64,000 bases of DNA from contig NZ_JAATEJ010000003.1 of NCBI RefSeq assembly GCF_012034175.1, positions 248,001-312,000 on the forward strand, written 5' to 3'. Positions 39,463-49,249 of this stretch are shown here, in pieces. Both the position numbers and the translations under genes were made by a program. The notes beneath the pieces are model-generated. The model ran no database searches, was not told the DNA's origin, and saw only the letters and a list, made by a program, of their open reading frames with translations. How positions within the stretch are numbered: the stretch's first letter is position 1; each line of letters starts with the position of its first letter. This DNA is from Actinacidiphila epipremni (lineage in GTDB: Bacteria > Actinomycetota > Actinomycetes > Streptomycetales > Streptomycetaceae).

Positions 39463-42246
39463 TCAGCTGGGCAGCTTGAGTTCGAACCACACGACCTTGC
39501 CGACCGCCTTGCGGCTGGTCCCCCAGCGCCGCGACATGTGCGACACCAGCGCGAGCCCGCGCCCCTTGGTGTCGTCGGCGTCCGCGCGCTGCAACTGCGG
39601 CAGGTTGTGGTTGTCGTCGCTGACCTCGACCAGCAGCTTGCCGACCCGCATCAGCCGCAGCTCCACCTCGTACGAAGCGGCCCGGATCGCGTTCGTGACC
39701 AGCTCGCTGACCAGCAGCTCCGCGGTGTCGGCGAGCCGGTCCAGGCCCCACGCGGCGAGCTGCCGCCGGGTCAGCTCGCGGGCCCGCGCCACCTCGCACT
39801 GGTCCACCCGCAGCGCCCACTGCACCACGTCCTGCGGGGCGATGCCCTCGAACTTCGCGACCAGCAGGGCCACGTCGTCGCGCCGGTCCTCCGAGTGCAC
39901 CCGGCCCAGGATCTGCGCGCACACGTCCTCGGGCGTCTGCTGCGGCTCGATCACATGCGCGCACAGTGCCGCGAGCCCGGCGTCTATGCCCTGGCCGCGC
40001 ACTTCCACCAGGCCGTCCGTGCACAGCACCAGCCAGCTGCCGTCCGGCACCGGGATCTCGACGGTCTCGAACGGCACCCCGCCCACCCCGATCGGCGCGC
40101 CGCCCGGGATCTGCAGCAGCTCGCTGCGCCCGTCGTGGCCGGCCAGCACCGGCGGGATGTGCCCGGCGTTGGCGAGCGCCAGGGTGCGGTTGATCGGGTC
40201 GTAGACGGCGTAGACGCAGGTGGCCAGGTGGTCGGTGCCCAGCCGGTGGGCGAGGTTGTCCAGGTGCCGCAGCAGCTGGGCGGGCGGCAGGTCCAGCGCC
40301 GCCATGGTGATGACCGCGGTACGGAACTGGCCCATCGCCGCCGCGGCCTGGAGCCCGTGGCCCATCACGTCGCCGACGATCAGCGCGACCCTGCCGCCCG
40401 GCAACTGGATCGCGTCGAACCAGTCGCCGCCGACCTGCGCCTGCCGGTCGCCGGGCATGTAGTGGTGGGCGATCCGCACACCGGGGATACGGGGCGGGCG
40501 GGTCGGCATCATCGAGCGCTGGAGGGTGGCCGCGGCCCGGGACTCCAGGCGGTGCAGCCGCGCGTTGTCGAGGTGGACGGCGCCGCGGGCGGCGACCTCG
40601 GCGGCGGTCGCGGCGTCCCGGGCGTCGAAGGGGCGGCGCCCGGGGCCGCGCACGAAGCACACCCGGCCGAGCACGGTGCCGCGGGCGGTGAGCGGCGCGA
40701 GTATCAGCGAGTGGCCCGCCAGCAGCCCGCCGAGCGTCGGTACGCCCAGGTCGGCGGCGATGTCGGCCGCGAGCGAGGGGTCGACGACGGGGACGTGGAC
40801 CGGTTCGCCGAGCCGGGGCCGCGCGTCCTGCGCCGGCAGCGTCAGCAGCTCGCCCTCCGGCAGCGCCGTCTCCCAGCCCGGCATGACGCCCTCGGTGCGC
40901 GCGTGCGCCAGCGCCACGCGGCGCACCACGACCGAGTCGGAGGCGCGGTCGTCCTTGAGCGGCTCGGTGTCGGAGAAGAGCTGGTCCACGACGAGGACCG
41001 AGGCCAGGTCGGCGAACCGCGGCACGGTGACCTGGCACAGCTCACGGGCGGTCAGATGCAGGTCGAGGGTGGAGCCGACGACCGAGCCGGTCTCGCGCAG
41101 CAGCGACAGCTGCTCGTCCAGGGCGCTGCCCGGCAGATCACCGCGGGGTCCCGGGGGCGGTCCGGGGCGGGGGCCGGCGGCGGGCAGCGGGCGCCCGGGG
41201 CGCCCGGGGCGTACGGGGGCGTCGGGGCGGGGCAGGGGCGGCGCGGCGAAAGTCACCGGGTCGGCGGGGCTCGCGGCGGACAGTGGCGGGACGGCGGGGC
41301 CCGCGGTGGACGGGGGCGGGACGGCGGTGAGGGCCGAGGCGCTCGAACGGTCCGCGCTGTGGGAGGCCGCGCCATTGCGCGGCGTGCTCATCGCGGGGGT
41401 CGCGGTGGCCGGGCCGGGGCGGGGTCCGGGCAGCAGCTCGCGGCGGGCGCCGCGGTCGGCGCGGGCGGCGGCGGCGACCTGGGCGTAATCCTGCGGTGTG
41501 ACCGGGAGCCTGACGTTGCCCTCGACCTCGATCGCGGGGTGGCCGAGCGGGGCGATCTGCCGGACGATGCGGTCCAGCCGGCCGGGGCTGACGCCGGGCA
41601 GTACCGTGCCGAGCCGGGCGGTCAGCGCGTGCCCCCGCGCGGGGTCGGGCGGCGGGCTGAGCACGGCGGCGACGGCGATGTCCTGCCGCTGCGGGCCCTC
41701 CGCGGTGTACGGCAGCAGCCGGCCGCCGAGCGCGATCCGCAGCCCGCCGGTGCGCAGCGGCCTGCCGTGCGTGGCGATGGCGAGCAGGCTGCGCCCGCCG
41801 GGCTCGGCGATCCGGTACGTCCACCACAGCACGTCCTTGACGGTGCCGTCCCGGTCGGCCGCGGCGAGCGCGCCGGCCCAGGCGGAGGTGGTCAGGTCGT
41901 CGAGGATGTCGAGGGTGTCCTGCCGCGCGCTGCCCGAGGCCGCCAGCGGCGCCCCGGTGGCGGTCCTGGTGGGGGTGAGCAGCCCGGCGGCCCGGTGGCC
42001 GAAGACATGCTCCCAGCGGTGGCCGAAGAGCTCCTCCGCGCCGCGGTTCCAGTACGAGATCCGTCCGTCGGGGTCGACGCACAGCACCGCGAGGCGCAGC
42101 AGTGCGGTCAGGCCGCGGCCGTCGGGGCCCGGCACGGTCGGCCGGCCGCCGGGCGCTGCGCCTTCGACGGGCGGTTCTTGGGGTGTGGGACGTTCCGTGT
42201 GATCATCTGCGTCGGTGGCTGCGCGCTGCCGGGTGATGTCGTCCAA
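39463..42246 (-). CDS. PAS-GAF-SpoIIE phosphatase fused to an HATPase anti-sigma-like kinase domain
   Basis: A 927-residue cytoplasmic signalling protein. A PAS domain lies near 48-165 (LCVDPDGRISYWNRGAEELFG). A Pro/Ala-rich linker follows (around 265-375), then a GAF domain near 395-555 (PRFADLASVLVVDQLFSD, SLILAPLTARGTVLGRVCFVR). The PP2C/SpoIIE phosphatase (around 580-785) shows IAHHYMPGDRQAQVGGDWFDAI, LIVGDVMGHGLQAAA and LVLCTDGLVE. A C-terminal HATPase_c (around 795-920) has LLVSELVTNAI, VSDDNHNLPQ and GRGLALV. Such RsbU/RsbW-like fusions modulate anti-sigma/anti-anti-sigma switches; no sigma factor or antagonist gene is adjacent. Confidence 0.92.
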   Translation of the reverse strand: MDDITRQRAATDADDHTERPTPQEPPVEGAAPGGRPTVPGPDGRGLTALLRLAVLCVDPDGRISYWNRGAEELFGHRWEHVFGHRAAGLLTPTRTATGAPLAASGSARQDTLDILDDLTTSAWAGALAAADRDGTVKDVLWWTYRIAEPGGRSLLAIATHGRPLRTGGLRIALGGRLLPYTAEGPQRQDIAVAAVLSPPPDPARGHALTARLGTVLPGVSPGRLDRIVRQIAPLGHPAIEVEGNVRLPVTPQDYAQVAAAARADRGARRELLPGPRPGPATATPAMSTPRNGAASHSADRSSASALTAVPPPSTAGPAVPPLSAASPADPVTFAAPPLPRPDAPVRPGRPGRPLPAAGPRPGPPPGPRGDLPGSALDEQLSLLRETGSVVGSTLDLHLTARELCQVTVPRFADLASVLVVDQLFSDTEPLKDDRASDSVVVRRVALAHARTEGVMPGWETALPEGELLTLPAQDARPRLGEPVHVPVVDPSLAADIAADLGVPTLGGLLAGHSLILAPLTARGTVLGRVCFVRGPGRRPFDARDAATAAEVAARGAVHLDNARLHRLESRAAATLQRSMMPTRPPRIPGVRIAHHYMPGDRQAQVGGDWFDAIQLPGGRVALIVGDVMGHGLQAAAAMGQFRTAVITMAALDLPPAQLLRHLDNLAHRLGTDHLATCVYAVYDPINRTLALANAGHIPPVLAGHDGRSELLQIPGGAPIGVGGVPFETVEIPVPDGSWLVLCTDGLVEVRGQGIDAGLAALCAHVIEPQQTPEDVCAQILGRVHSEDRRDDVALLVAKFEGIAPQDVVQWALRVDQCEVARARELTRRQLAAWGLDRLADTAELLVSELVTNAIRAASYEVELRLMRVGKLLVEVSDDNHNLPQLQRADADDTKGRGLALVSHMSRRWGTSRKAVGKVVWFELKLPS

Positions 42247-42408
42247 CGTCGTGCACCTGCGGTTCGCCGCTGAATAGAGTCCTCGGGGTTCCTGGGTTCA
42301 AGGCAAGCACGAATCGTGCGGCGGGGGCGACCGAATAGCCGGATTAACCCCCGCAGTGGGGTACATGACGGGATGTCCGCTGACGCGGGCGAACGGGGGG
42401 AGTGTCGG

Positions 42409-43980
42409 ATGAACGCACGCGTGCCGCACGTGACGGGTTTCGCGCACTGGCCGCACGAGCGGTCGGCGAAGCAGCAGGGCAAGGCGCTGCGGGAGCGGGT
42501 GCCGCGCGGGGCCTTCGGCCGGCCCGAGCTGTGGACGTGGCGGGACCGGGCCGGGCGGGATGCGGCGGCGAGCGTGGCGGCGGGTGCGGGTGCGGGGGCG
42601 AGTACGGGTGCGGCGGCGGGTGCGGGTGCGGGTGCAGGGGCGGCTGGTGTGGCGGTCACTGCGGCGATCGGCAGGGCGGGTGCGGCCGGCGTGGTGGCCG
42701 GTGTCGTGGCCGGGGCCGATGCGCCGACCGCGGCCGTCGCCGCCGTCGAGGAGTCCAACGCCGGCCGGATACCGGAACTCGTCCCGCTGCGGGTCGGGCG
42801 GATGGCGGCGAGCCCGTTCGCCTTCCTGCGCGGCTCGGCGGGGCTGATGGCCGCCGACCTCGCCGACCGCCCGGTCACCGGCATCGCCGCCCAGATCTGC
42901 GGCGACGCGCACGCGGCGAACTTCGGCCTCTACGGCGACGCCCGCGGCGGCCTGGTCATGGACATCAACGACTTCGACGAGACGGTGCGCGGCCCCTGGG
43001 AGTGGGACGTGCTGCGGCTGGCGACGTCCCTGGTGCTGGCCGGCCGGGAGGCGGGCGCCGCCGAGGACGTGTGCCGGGCGGCGGCGTACGACGCGGTCGG
43101 CGCGTACCGGCGGACCATGCGGCTGCTGGCGAAGCTCCCGGTGCACGAGGCGTGGAACGCCATCGCCGACGAGCGGCTCGTCGCGCACGCCGACGCCCAC
43201 GACCTCGCCGGCACGCTGGAGCAGGTGTCGGCGAAGGCCCGCCGCAACACCAGCGCGAAGTTCGCGGCGCGCTCGACGGTGGCCGGGGAGGGCGGCGCCC
43301 GGCGCTTCACCGACGCCCCGCCCGTACTGCGGCGGATCCCGGACGCCGAGGCCGCCGCGGTCGCCGCCGGGCTCGACGGCTACCTGCGCACGGTCGGCGA
43401 GGACCGGCTGCCGCTGCTGGGGCGGTACGCCGTGCACGACGTCGCCTTCCGGGTCGTCGGCACCGGCAGCGTCGGCACCCGGTCGTACGTGGTGCTGCTG
43501 CTGGACCACCTGGGGGAGCCGCTGGTGCTCCAGGTCAAGGAGGCCCGCCCGTCGGCGCTGCTGCCTTACGTCGCCAAGGCCGGCTTCCCCGCCGAGGCCG
43601 CGCAGCACGAGGGGCGGCGGGTGGTGCTGGGGCAGAAGCGCATGCAGGTCGTCAGCGACATCCTGCTCGGCTGGACGGACGTGGACGGGGTGCCGTACCA
43701 GGTGCGGCAGTTCAGGAACCGCAAGGGCAGCGTGGACCCGGCGACGCTGCCGCCGGGGCTGCTGGACGACTACGGGCGGATGACCGGCGCGCTGCTGGCC
43801 CGCGCGCACGCGCACACCGCGGACCCGCGGGTGGTGGCCGGCTACTGCGGCAAGAACGAGGAGCTGGACGAGGCGGTCGCGGCCTTCGCGGTGGCCTACG
43901 CCGACCGTACCGAGGCCGATCACGCGGACCTCCTGGCGGCGATCGGCTCGGGCCGGCTCGCGGCGGAGTCCGAGGGCTGA
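42409..43980 (+). CDS. DUF2252 family protein with an Ala/Gly-rich insert
   Basis: A 523-residue protein of DUF2252, a kinase-like fold related to aminoglycoside phosphotransferases. The active-site-type motifs are ICGDAHAANFGLYGD and VMDINDFDETVRGPWEWDVLRLA (around residues 160-205), and LVLQVKEARPSAL holds a conserved Lys. Between the N-terminal RPELWTWRDRAGRD motif and the RIPELVPLRVGRM motif is a ~60-residue Ala/Gly-rich stretch (residues about 58-118) coded by a degenerate GGTGCG-type repeat; most relatives have only a short link there. The ATG has GGGGGGAG 7 bases ahead. Substrate unknown. Confidence 0.88.
   Translation: MNARVPHVTGFAHWPHERSAKQQGKALRERVPRGAFGRPELWTWRDRAGRDAAASVAAGAGAGASTGAAAGAGAGAGAAGVAVTAAIGRAGAAGVVAGVVAGADAPTAAVAAVEESNAGRIPELVPLRVGRMAASPFAFLRGSAGLMAADLADRPVTGIAAQICGDAHAANFGLYGDARGGLVMDINDFDETVRGPWEWDVLRLATSLVLAGREAGAAEDVCRAAAYDAVGAYRRTMRLLAKLPVHEAWNAIADERLVAHADAHDLAGTLEQVSAKARRNTSAKFAARSTVAGEGGARRFTDAPPVLRRIPDAEAAAVAAGLDGYLRTVGEDRLPLLGRYAVHDVAFRVVGTGSVGTRSYVVLLLDHLGEPLVLQVKEARPSALLPYVAKAGFPAEAAQHEGRRVVLGQKRMQVVSDILLGWTDVDGVPYQVRQFRNRKGSVDPATLPPGLLDDYGRMTGALLARAHAHTADPRVVAGYCGKNEELDEAVAAFAVAYADRTEADHADLLAAIGSGRLAAESEG
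42578..42720 (+). repeat. Degenerate Ala/Gly-coding repeat in the DUF2252 gene
   Basis: Imperfect GCGGGTGCGGGT units code for alternating Ala and Gly, in frame with the gene. This is the sequence basis of the inserted low-complexity stretch. Confidence 0.7.
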
Positions 43981-44064
43981 GCCGCCGCGGCCCCGGACCT
44001 CCCACCGGGTGCGGCGATCTTGCCGTCCGGCGTGTTCATCCGGAGCAGGGCCTAGGCTGTCCGG

Positions 44065-44892
44065 GTGAACACCTTCGGAACCGAGTCCGCCGCCGTGCCC
44101 GGTGCCGCCGCCGTGTCCGTACCCGGGGGACAGGAACGGCTGGCGAAGGCGGTGCGTGCGGCCGAGCAGGCGCTGATCGAGTTCGAGATCGCGGTGGAGA
44201 CCTACCGGGTCGAGGTGGAGAACTTCTCCCGGCTGCACCACCAGCGGCTCGGCCCCATGTACGCACGCCTCGACGAACTGGACGCGCTCATCGCCGAGGC
44301 CGTCGCCGCGCACAGCGGCGACCGCGCCGACATCGAGCGGGCGTGGGAGGCCCGGGCGCTGGTCATGCCGATGCCGGGCGTCGAGGAGCTCTTCGGCGGG
44401 CTGCTCGGCTCGGACGGGGTGCGCCCGGTCGAGGACCCCAACCCGCCGCGCCGGGTCCGGCCCGGCAAGGAGGCGCAGCGGCTCTACCGCGAGCTGGTCC
44501 GCAAGGCCCACCCCGACCTCGCGCAGGACGACGAGGGGGAGAAGGAGCGGCGCAGCGCCTTCATCGCCCGGGTCAACGAGGCGTACGCCTACGCCGACGA
44601 GGACGCGCTGCACGCGCTGGCCGCCGAGTGGGAGGCCGGCCCCGTGCCGCTGGCGGACCTGCCGGGCGAGGCCGAGGTGCTCTACGGCCGGCTGGAGTGG
44701 CTGGCCGAGCGCAAGGAGAAGCTGTCGGCGCTGGCCGCCGAGCTGGGCGAGAGCGCGATCGGCCAGATGATGCGGCTCGCCCCGGAGGACCCGGACGCGC
44801 TGCTCAACGAGATCGCCGAGCAGCTGCTCACCCAGGTCGCGCAGCGCGAGGCGAGGCTTGCCGAACTCGTCCGGGACCCCGCGGGCGGCTGA
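44065..44892 (+). CDS. J-domain-like protein
   Basis: A 275-residue protein with an N-terminal coiled coil (around residues 25-75, LAKAVRAAEQALIEFEIAVETY and FSRLHHQRLGPMYARLDELDAL). A J-domain-like segment follows near 140-180 (AQRLYRELVRKAHPDLAQDD, then RRSAFIARVNEAYAYADEDAL), including the HPD tripeptide needed to stimulate a DnaK-type ATPase. The remainder is helical. There is no Gly/Phe or zinc-finger region, so it is not a canonical DnaJ. Starts at GTG 44065. It stands between the DUF2252 and rhodanese genes with no obvious partner. Confidence 0.8.
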   Translation: MNTFGTESAAVPGAAAVSVPGGQERLAKAVRAAEQALIEFEIAVETYRVEVENFSRLHHQRLGPMYARLDELDALIAEAVAAHSGDRADIERAWEARALVMPMPGVEELFGGLLGSDGVRPVEDPNPPRRVRPGKEAQRLYRELVRKAHPDLAQDDEGEKERRSAFIARVNEAYAYADEDALHALAAEWEAGPVPLADLPGEAEVLYGRLEWLAERKEKLSALAAELGESAIGQMMRLAPEDPDALLNEIAEQLLTQVAQREARLAELVRDPAGG

Positions 44893-45017
44893 GGTAGCTT
44901 TGCGGGAGCGCGTCGTACGCGGCTTCCGCGTGCGGTGCGAGTGAGCGGCGCCGCCGGCGTGCGGACCGCGTCGCCCGTCTTCCCGACTTCCCCGTGCCGT
45001 CCAGGAGGCCCACCCCG

Positions 45018-45350
45018 ATGTTCCGTTCCCAGCTGCCCTCGGTGGACGCCGGCTCCGTACCGGCCGACGCGGTCCTGCTCGACGTACGCGAGGACGACGA
45101 GTGGGCGGCCGGTCACGCCGAGGGCGCGGTGCACATCCCGATGGGCGAGGTCGTCGCCCGGATCGACGAGGTGCCCGACGGCTCCCCGGTTCACGTCCTG
45201 TGCCGCGTCGGCGGGCGCTCCGCGCAGGTCACCCAGTACCTGATCGCGCAGGGCCGGCACGCCGTCAACGTCAACGGCGGCATGCTCGACTGGGAGGCCG
45301 CCGGCCGCCCGGTCGTCACCGGCGACGGCTCCGAGGGCTTCGTCCTCTGA
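45018..45350 (+). CDS. Single-domain rhodanese-like sulfurtransferase
   Basis: A 110-residue rhodanese domain. It has the LLDVREDDEWAAGHAEGAVHIPMGE N-terminal signature and the active-site loop CRVGGRS with the catalytic Cys near residue 62, then NVNGGMLDWEAAGRPVV. Such proteins transfer sulfur (thiosulfate to cyanide or protein acceptors) or act in sulfur trafficking. The ATG has an AGGAGG site at 45003-45008. It converges with paaE. Confidence 0.95.
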   Translation: MFRSQLPSVDAGSVPADAVLLDVREDDEWAAGHAEGAVHIPMGEVVARIDEVPDGSPVHVLCRVGGRSAQVTQYLIAQGRHAVNVNGGMLDWEAAGRPVVTGDGSEGFVL

Positions 45351-45413
45351 GCCACCGCCGCCCGCCCGCCGCCGGCCCGCGGTCCTGGCCGCGGGCGCGG
45401 TCCGCGGGCGCGG

Positions 45414-46475
45414 TCAGGCGTCGAAGTCGACCTCGACCTCCGGGGTGAGCGGGTGCGACTGGCAGGCCAGCACATACCCCGCCTCCGTCTCCTCCGGCTC
45501 CAGCGCGTAGTTGCGGTCCATCCGCACCTCGCCCGTCACCAGCCGGGCCCGGCACGTCCCGCACACCCCGCCCTTGCAAGCGAAGGGCGCGTCGGAGCGG
45601 TTGCGCAGCACGGTCTCCAGCACCGTCTCGCCGGCGGCCGAGCGCCAGCTGCCGGCCCGGCCGTCCAGCCTCGCCCGTACCGTCCCGCCGCCGGCCGTCG
45701 CGGCCGGCGCGGGCGCGCGCCCGGGCGCCTCGTCCACATGGAAGATCTCCTGGTGGACGCGCGAGCGCGGTACGCCGAGGTCGCGCAGCGCCCGCTCGGC
45801 GGCGCCGACCAGCCCCAGCGGCCCGCACAGATACCAGCCGTCGACCTCCGCGACCGGCAGCAGCGCGGGGAGCAGCGCCCGCAGCCGCCCGGCGTCCAGC
45901 CGCCCGGACGGCAGGCCCGTTTGCTGCTCCTCCCGGGACAGCGCCGGCACCAGCTGGAACCGGTCGGGCCAGCGGTCCTTCAGCTCGGCCACCTCGTCGA
46001 GGAACATCGTGGACGCGGCGGTGCGGTCGCTGCGGATCAGGCAGCACGTCGCGGCGGGCTCGCGCGCCAGCAGCGTCGCCAGCTGCGACAGCACCGGGGT
46101 GATGCCGCTGCCGCCGACGATCGCGGCGAACCGCCCCGGCCGCGGCTCCAGCACGAACCTCCCGGCCGGTGTCATCACGTCCAGCACATCCCCCGCGGCC
46201 AGCTCCTTGAGGGCGTACGTGGAGAACTCCCCCGCCTCGACCAGCCGCACCCCCACCCGCAGCCGCCGCGGCCCGGGACCGGAGGCGGCCGGGACCGGGT
46301 CGCACAGCGAGTAGGTGCGGCGGATCTCGGCGCCGTCCACCCGGCGGCGGATCGCTATGTGCTGGCCGGGCGCGTAGCGGTACGCGCCGCGCAACTCCTC
46401 GGGGACGTCGAAGGCGATGGTCACCGCGTCGTCGGTGAGCGGGCTGACCTCCGCGACCCGCAGCGGATGGAACAT
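45414..46475 (-). CDS. paaE: Phenylacetyl-CoA epoxidase reductase PaaE
   Basis: A 353-residue electron-transfer subunit of the ring-1,2-phenylacetyl-CoA epoxidase. An N-terminal ferredoxin-reductase FAD domain (RYAPGQHIAIRR, RRTYSLCDP) is followed by an NAD(P) domain (FAAIVGGSGITPVLSQ, WYLCGPLGLVGAAERAL). A C-terminal plant-type 2Fe-2S ferredoxin carries CKGGVCGTCRARL plus a later VLACQSHP Cys. It passes electrons from NADPH to PaaA. It starts directly after the paaD stop, the last gene of paaABCDE. Confidence 0.95.
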   Translation of the reverse strand: MFHPLRVAEVSPLTDDAVTIAFDVPEELRGAYRYAPGQHIAIRRRVDGAEIRRTYSLCDPVPAASGPGPRRLRVGVRLVEAGEFSTYALKELAAGDVLDVMTPAGRFVLEPRPGRFAAIVGGSGITPVLSQLATLLAREPAATCCLIRSDRTAASTMFLDEVAELKDRWPDRFQLVPALSREEQQTGLPSGRLDAGRLRALLPALLPVAEVDGWYLCGPLGLVGAAERALRDLGVPRSRVHQEIFHVDEAPGRAPAPAATAGGGTVRARLDGRAGSWRSAAGETVLETVLRNRSDAPFACKGGVCGTCRARLVTGEVRMDRNYALEPEETEAGYVLACQSHPLTPEVEVDFDA

Positions 46476-47018
46476 TCACACCTCCTTGAAGTGGTCGAAC
46501 GGCTCGCCGCACGACTCGCAGCGGCGCAGCGCCTTGCACGCGGTGGACGAGAACCGGCTCAGCAGCACCGTCCGCGTGGAGCCGCAGTGCGGGCAGCGCA
46601 CCGCCAGGTCCACCCCGACCGGCGCCGGGCGCCTCCCGGCGGTCGCCCCGCCGGCCCTGCCCGCGGCGCCGGCCGCGCCCGCACCGGGGCGCGGCGGCGC
46701 GACCCCGTGCTCGGCGAGCTTGCGGCGCCCTTCGGGGCTGATCGCGTCGGTCGTCCAGGCCGGCGCGAGCACCGTGCGCACCGCGACCTCGGACATGCCC
46801 TGCTCGGCCAGCACCCGGGTGATGTCGGCGGCCATCGCCTCCAGCGCGGGGCAGCCCGTCCAGGTGGGCGTCAGCTCCACCTCCACCCGGCCCGGGCCGG
46901 TGACCTCTATGCGGCGCAGTACCCCCAGCTCGGCCAGCGATATCACCGGCAGCTCCGGGTCCGGCACCTCGCCGACGAGCCGCAGCAGCTCCTCCTCCAG
47001 CGCGCTCCCGGTCACCAT
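46476..47018 (-). CDS. paaD: PaaD, iron-sulfur assembly-type protein of the epoxidase operon
   Basis: A 180-residue MIP18/DUF59-family protein: VGEVPDPELPVISLAELGVLRRI and LTPTWTGCPALEAMA (conserved Cys) are typical. A C-terminal zinc-ribbon-like part (RCPHCGSTRT and RRCESCGEPFDHFKEV) follows an Ala/Gly/Pro linker. PaaD is needed for assembly of the epoxidase metal centres rather than catalysis. It overlaps paaC by 7 bases, supporting co-translation. Confidence 0.94.
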   Translation of the reverse strand: MVTGSALEEELLRLVGEVPDPELPVISLAELGVLRRIEVTGPGRVEVELTPTWTGCPALEAMAADITRVLAEQGMSEVAVRTVLAPAWTTDAISPEGRRKLAEHGVAPPRPGAGAAGAAGRAGGATAGRRPAPVGVDLAVRCPHCGSTRTVLLSRFSSTACKALRRCESCGEPFDHFKEV

Positions 47019-47713
47019 GACGCCCCCGGGTGCGCGCGGTGCAGATACTGCATCTCGGCCAGCATCCGCCCGAACGGCTCGGTGTGGACGCCCTGCCGGC
47101 CCGCCCCGGCCGACCACGCCGTACGGTCGGCGCCCTCCGGTATCTCCAGGGTGGCCCGGCCCAGCACACCGGCGATCCGCTCGCGCCATGGGGCGTGCAG
47201 CGCGGGCAGCTCCACCGCCAGGCCCTCCAGCGGCTCGAACAGCTCGCCGGTGAAGCGCCACAGCGTGCCGAGGGCGCGCTGCATCCGGCGATGGCTCTCC
47301 TCCGTGCCGTCGCCGAGCCGCAGCGTCCACTGCTCGGCGTGGTCGCGGTGGTAGGCCACCTCCTTGACCGCCTTGCCGGCCAGCGGCGCCAGTTCGCTCC
47401 CGCCCTCGGCGAGGGCCCCGTACAGCAGCTCCTGGTAGACGGAGAAGTACAGCTGCCGGGCGATGGTGTCGGCGAAGTCGCCGTTGGGCTGCTCCACCAG
47501 CTGCACGTTGCGGAACTCGTGGGCCTCGCGGCGGAAGGCCAGTTCGTCCTCGTCACCGGTCAGCGACAGCAGGGTGCGGGCCTGGCCGAGCAGGTCCAGG
47601 GCGATGTTGGTGAGGGCGACGTCCTCCTCCAGCACCGGCGCGTTCCCGGCCCACTCCCCCAGGCGCTGGGCCAGCACGAGCGCGTCGTCGCCGAGCGCCA
47701 GGGCGGCGTTCAC
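47012..47713 (-). CDS. paaC: PaaC, epoxidase structural subunit
   Basis: A 233-residue ferritin-like four-helix protein that forms the structural partner of PaaA. Motifs include LGDDALVLAQRLGEWAGNAPVLEEDVALTNIALDLLGQAR, EFRNVQLVEQPNGDFADTIARQLYFSVYQ and KEVAYHRDHAEQWTLRLGDGTEES. It starts at a GTG that overlaps the paaB stop (GTGA, 47710-47713). Confidence 0.95.
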   Translation of the reverse strand: MNAALALGDDALVLAQRLGEWAGNAPVLEEDVALTNIALDLLGQARTLLSLTGDEDELAFRREAHEFRNVQLVEQPNGDFADTIARQLYFSVYQELLYGALAEGGSELAPLAGKAVKEVAYHRDHAEQWTLRLGDGTEESHRRMQRALGTLWRFTGELFEPLEGLAVELPALHAPWRERIAGVLGRATLEIPEGADRTAWSAGAGRQGVHTEPFGRMLAEMQYLHRAHPGASW

Positions 47714-48011
47714 AGGTGCTTCACCCCTTCCGGGATCGCGTAGAAGGTCGGATGGCGGTACGCCTTGTCGGCGGCGGGCTCGAAGAACGGGTCCTTCTCG
47801 TCGGGGGAGGAGGCGGTGACCGCGGCGGACGGCACCACCCAGATCGACACGCCCTCGGCCCGCCGGGTGTACAGATCCCGCGCGTTGCGCAGGGCCATCT
47901 CGGCGTCGGGCGCGTGCAGGCTGCCCGCGTGGGTGTGGCTGAGCCCGCGCCGGCTGCGGACGAAGACCTCCCACAGCGGCCAGCCGCCGCCCTCCTGCCG
48001 CTGCCCCTCGC

Positions 48012-48015
<4 letters not shown>
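47710..48015 (-). CDS. paaB: PaaB, small epoxidase subunit
   Basis: A 101-residue protein with the PaaB signatures [43 protein letters not shown] and [10 protein letters not shown]. It helps bridge PaaA-PaaC units. It starts inside the paaA stop (ATGA overlap), so the operon is tightly coupled. Confidence 0.95.
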
Positions 48016-49028
<1,013 letters not shown>

Positions 49029-49076
49029 GCGGACCCCTCCTTCGCCCGAGTGCGTGACCGATCGCTTCCCGAACCG

Positions 49077-49094
49077 ACCGACCGATCGTTCGGT
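49077..49094 (-). promoter_or_regulatory. Palindromic operator upstream of paaA (ACCGA-N4-TCGGT)
   Basis: On the minus strand the site reads ACCGAACGATCGGTCGGT, with the core palindrome ACCGA-ACGA-TCGGT (49081-49094). It lies 49-66 bp upstream of the paaA start. Near-identical sequences occur at 53958-53975 and 57782-57795. The core fits the ACCGNNCGNNCGGT type motif reported for PaaR of Corynebacterium. Confidence 0.75.
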
Positions 49095-49249
49095 ACATCC
49101 ATGGTCGGTGGCTCGTCGTGTGGGTGTCAAGGCATTCCGTCACCTGTGGATAACTCGGTAAGGTCACCGCCGGACCTCGGGATGGGTAGCGTGCTGCCCC
49201 GGCGCGCCGCCCGGTGCGGACAGCGGGAGAGCGGGAGAGCGGAGAGACG

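Noticed and set aside
39538..42273. 911-codon plus-strand frame opposite the SpoIIE-type gene
   Set aside because: The minus-strand product has PAS, GAF, SpoIIE and HATPase motifs. The plus-strand product is Arg/Gly/Gln-rich without domains.
49029..49130. N-terminal extension of PaaA to the upstream ATG at 49130
   Set aside because: It would translate through the ACCGA-N4-TCGGT operator and add 34 residues absent from typical PaaA. ATG 49028 has a good ribosome site.
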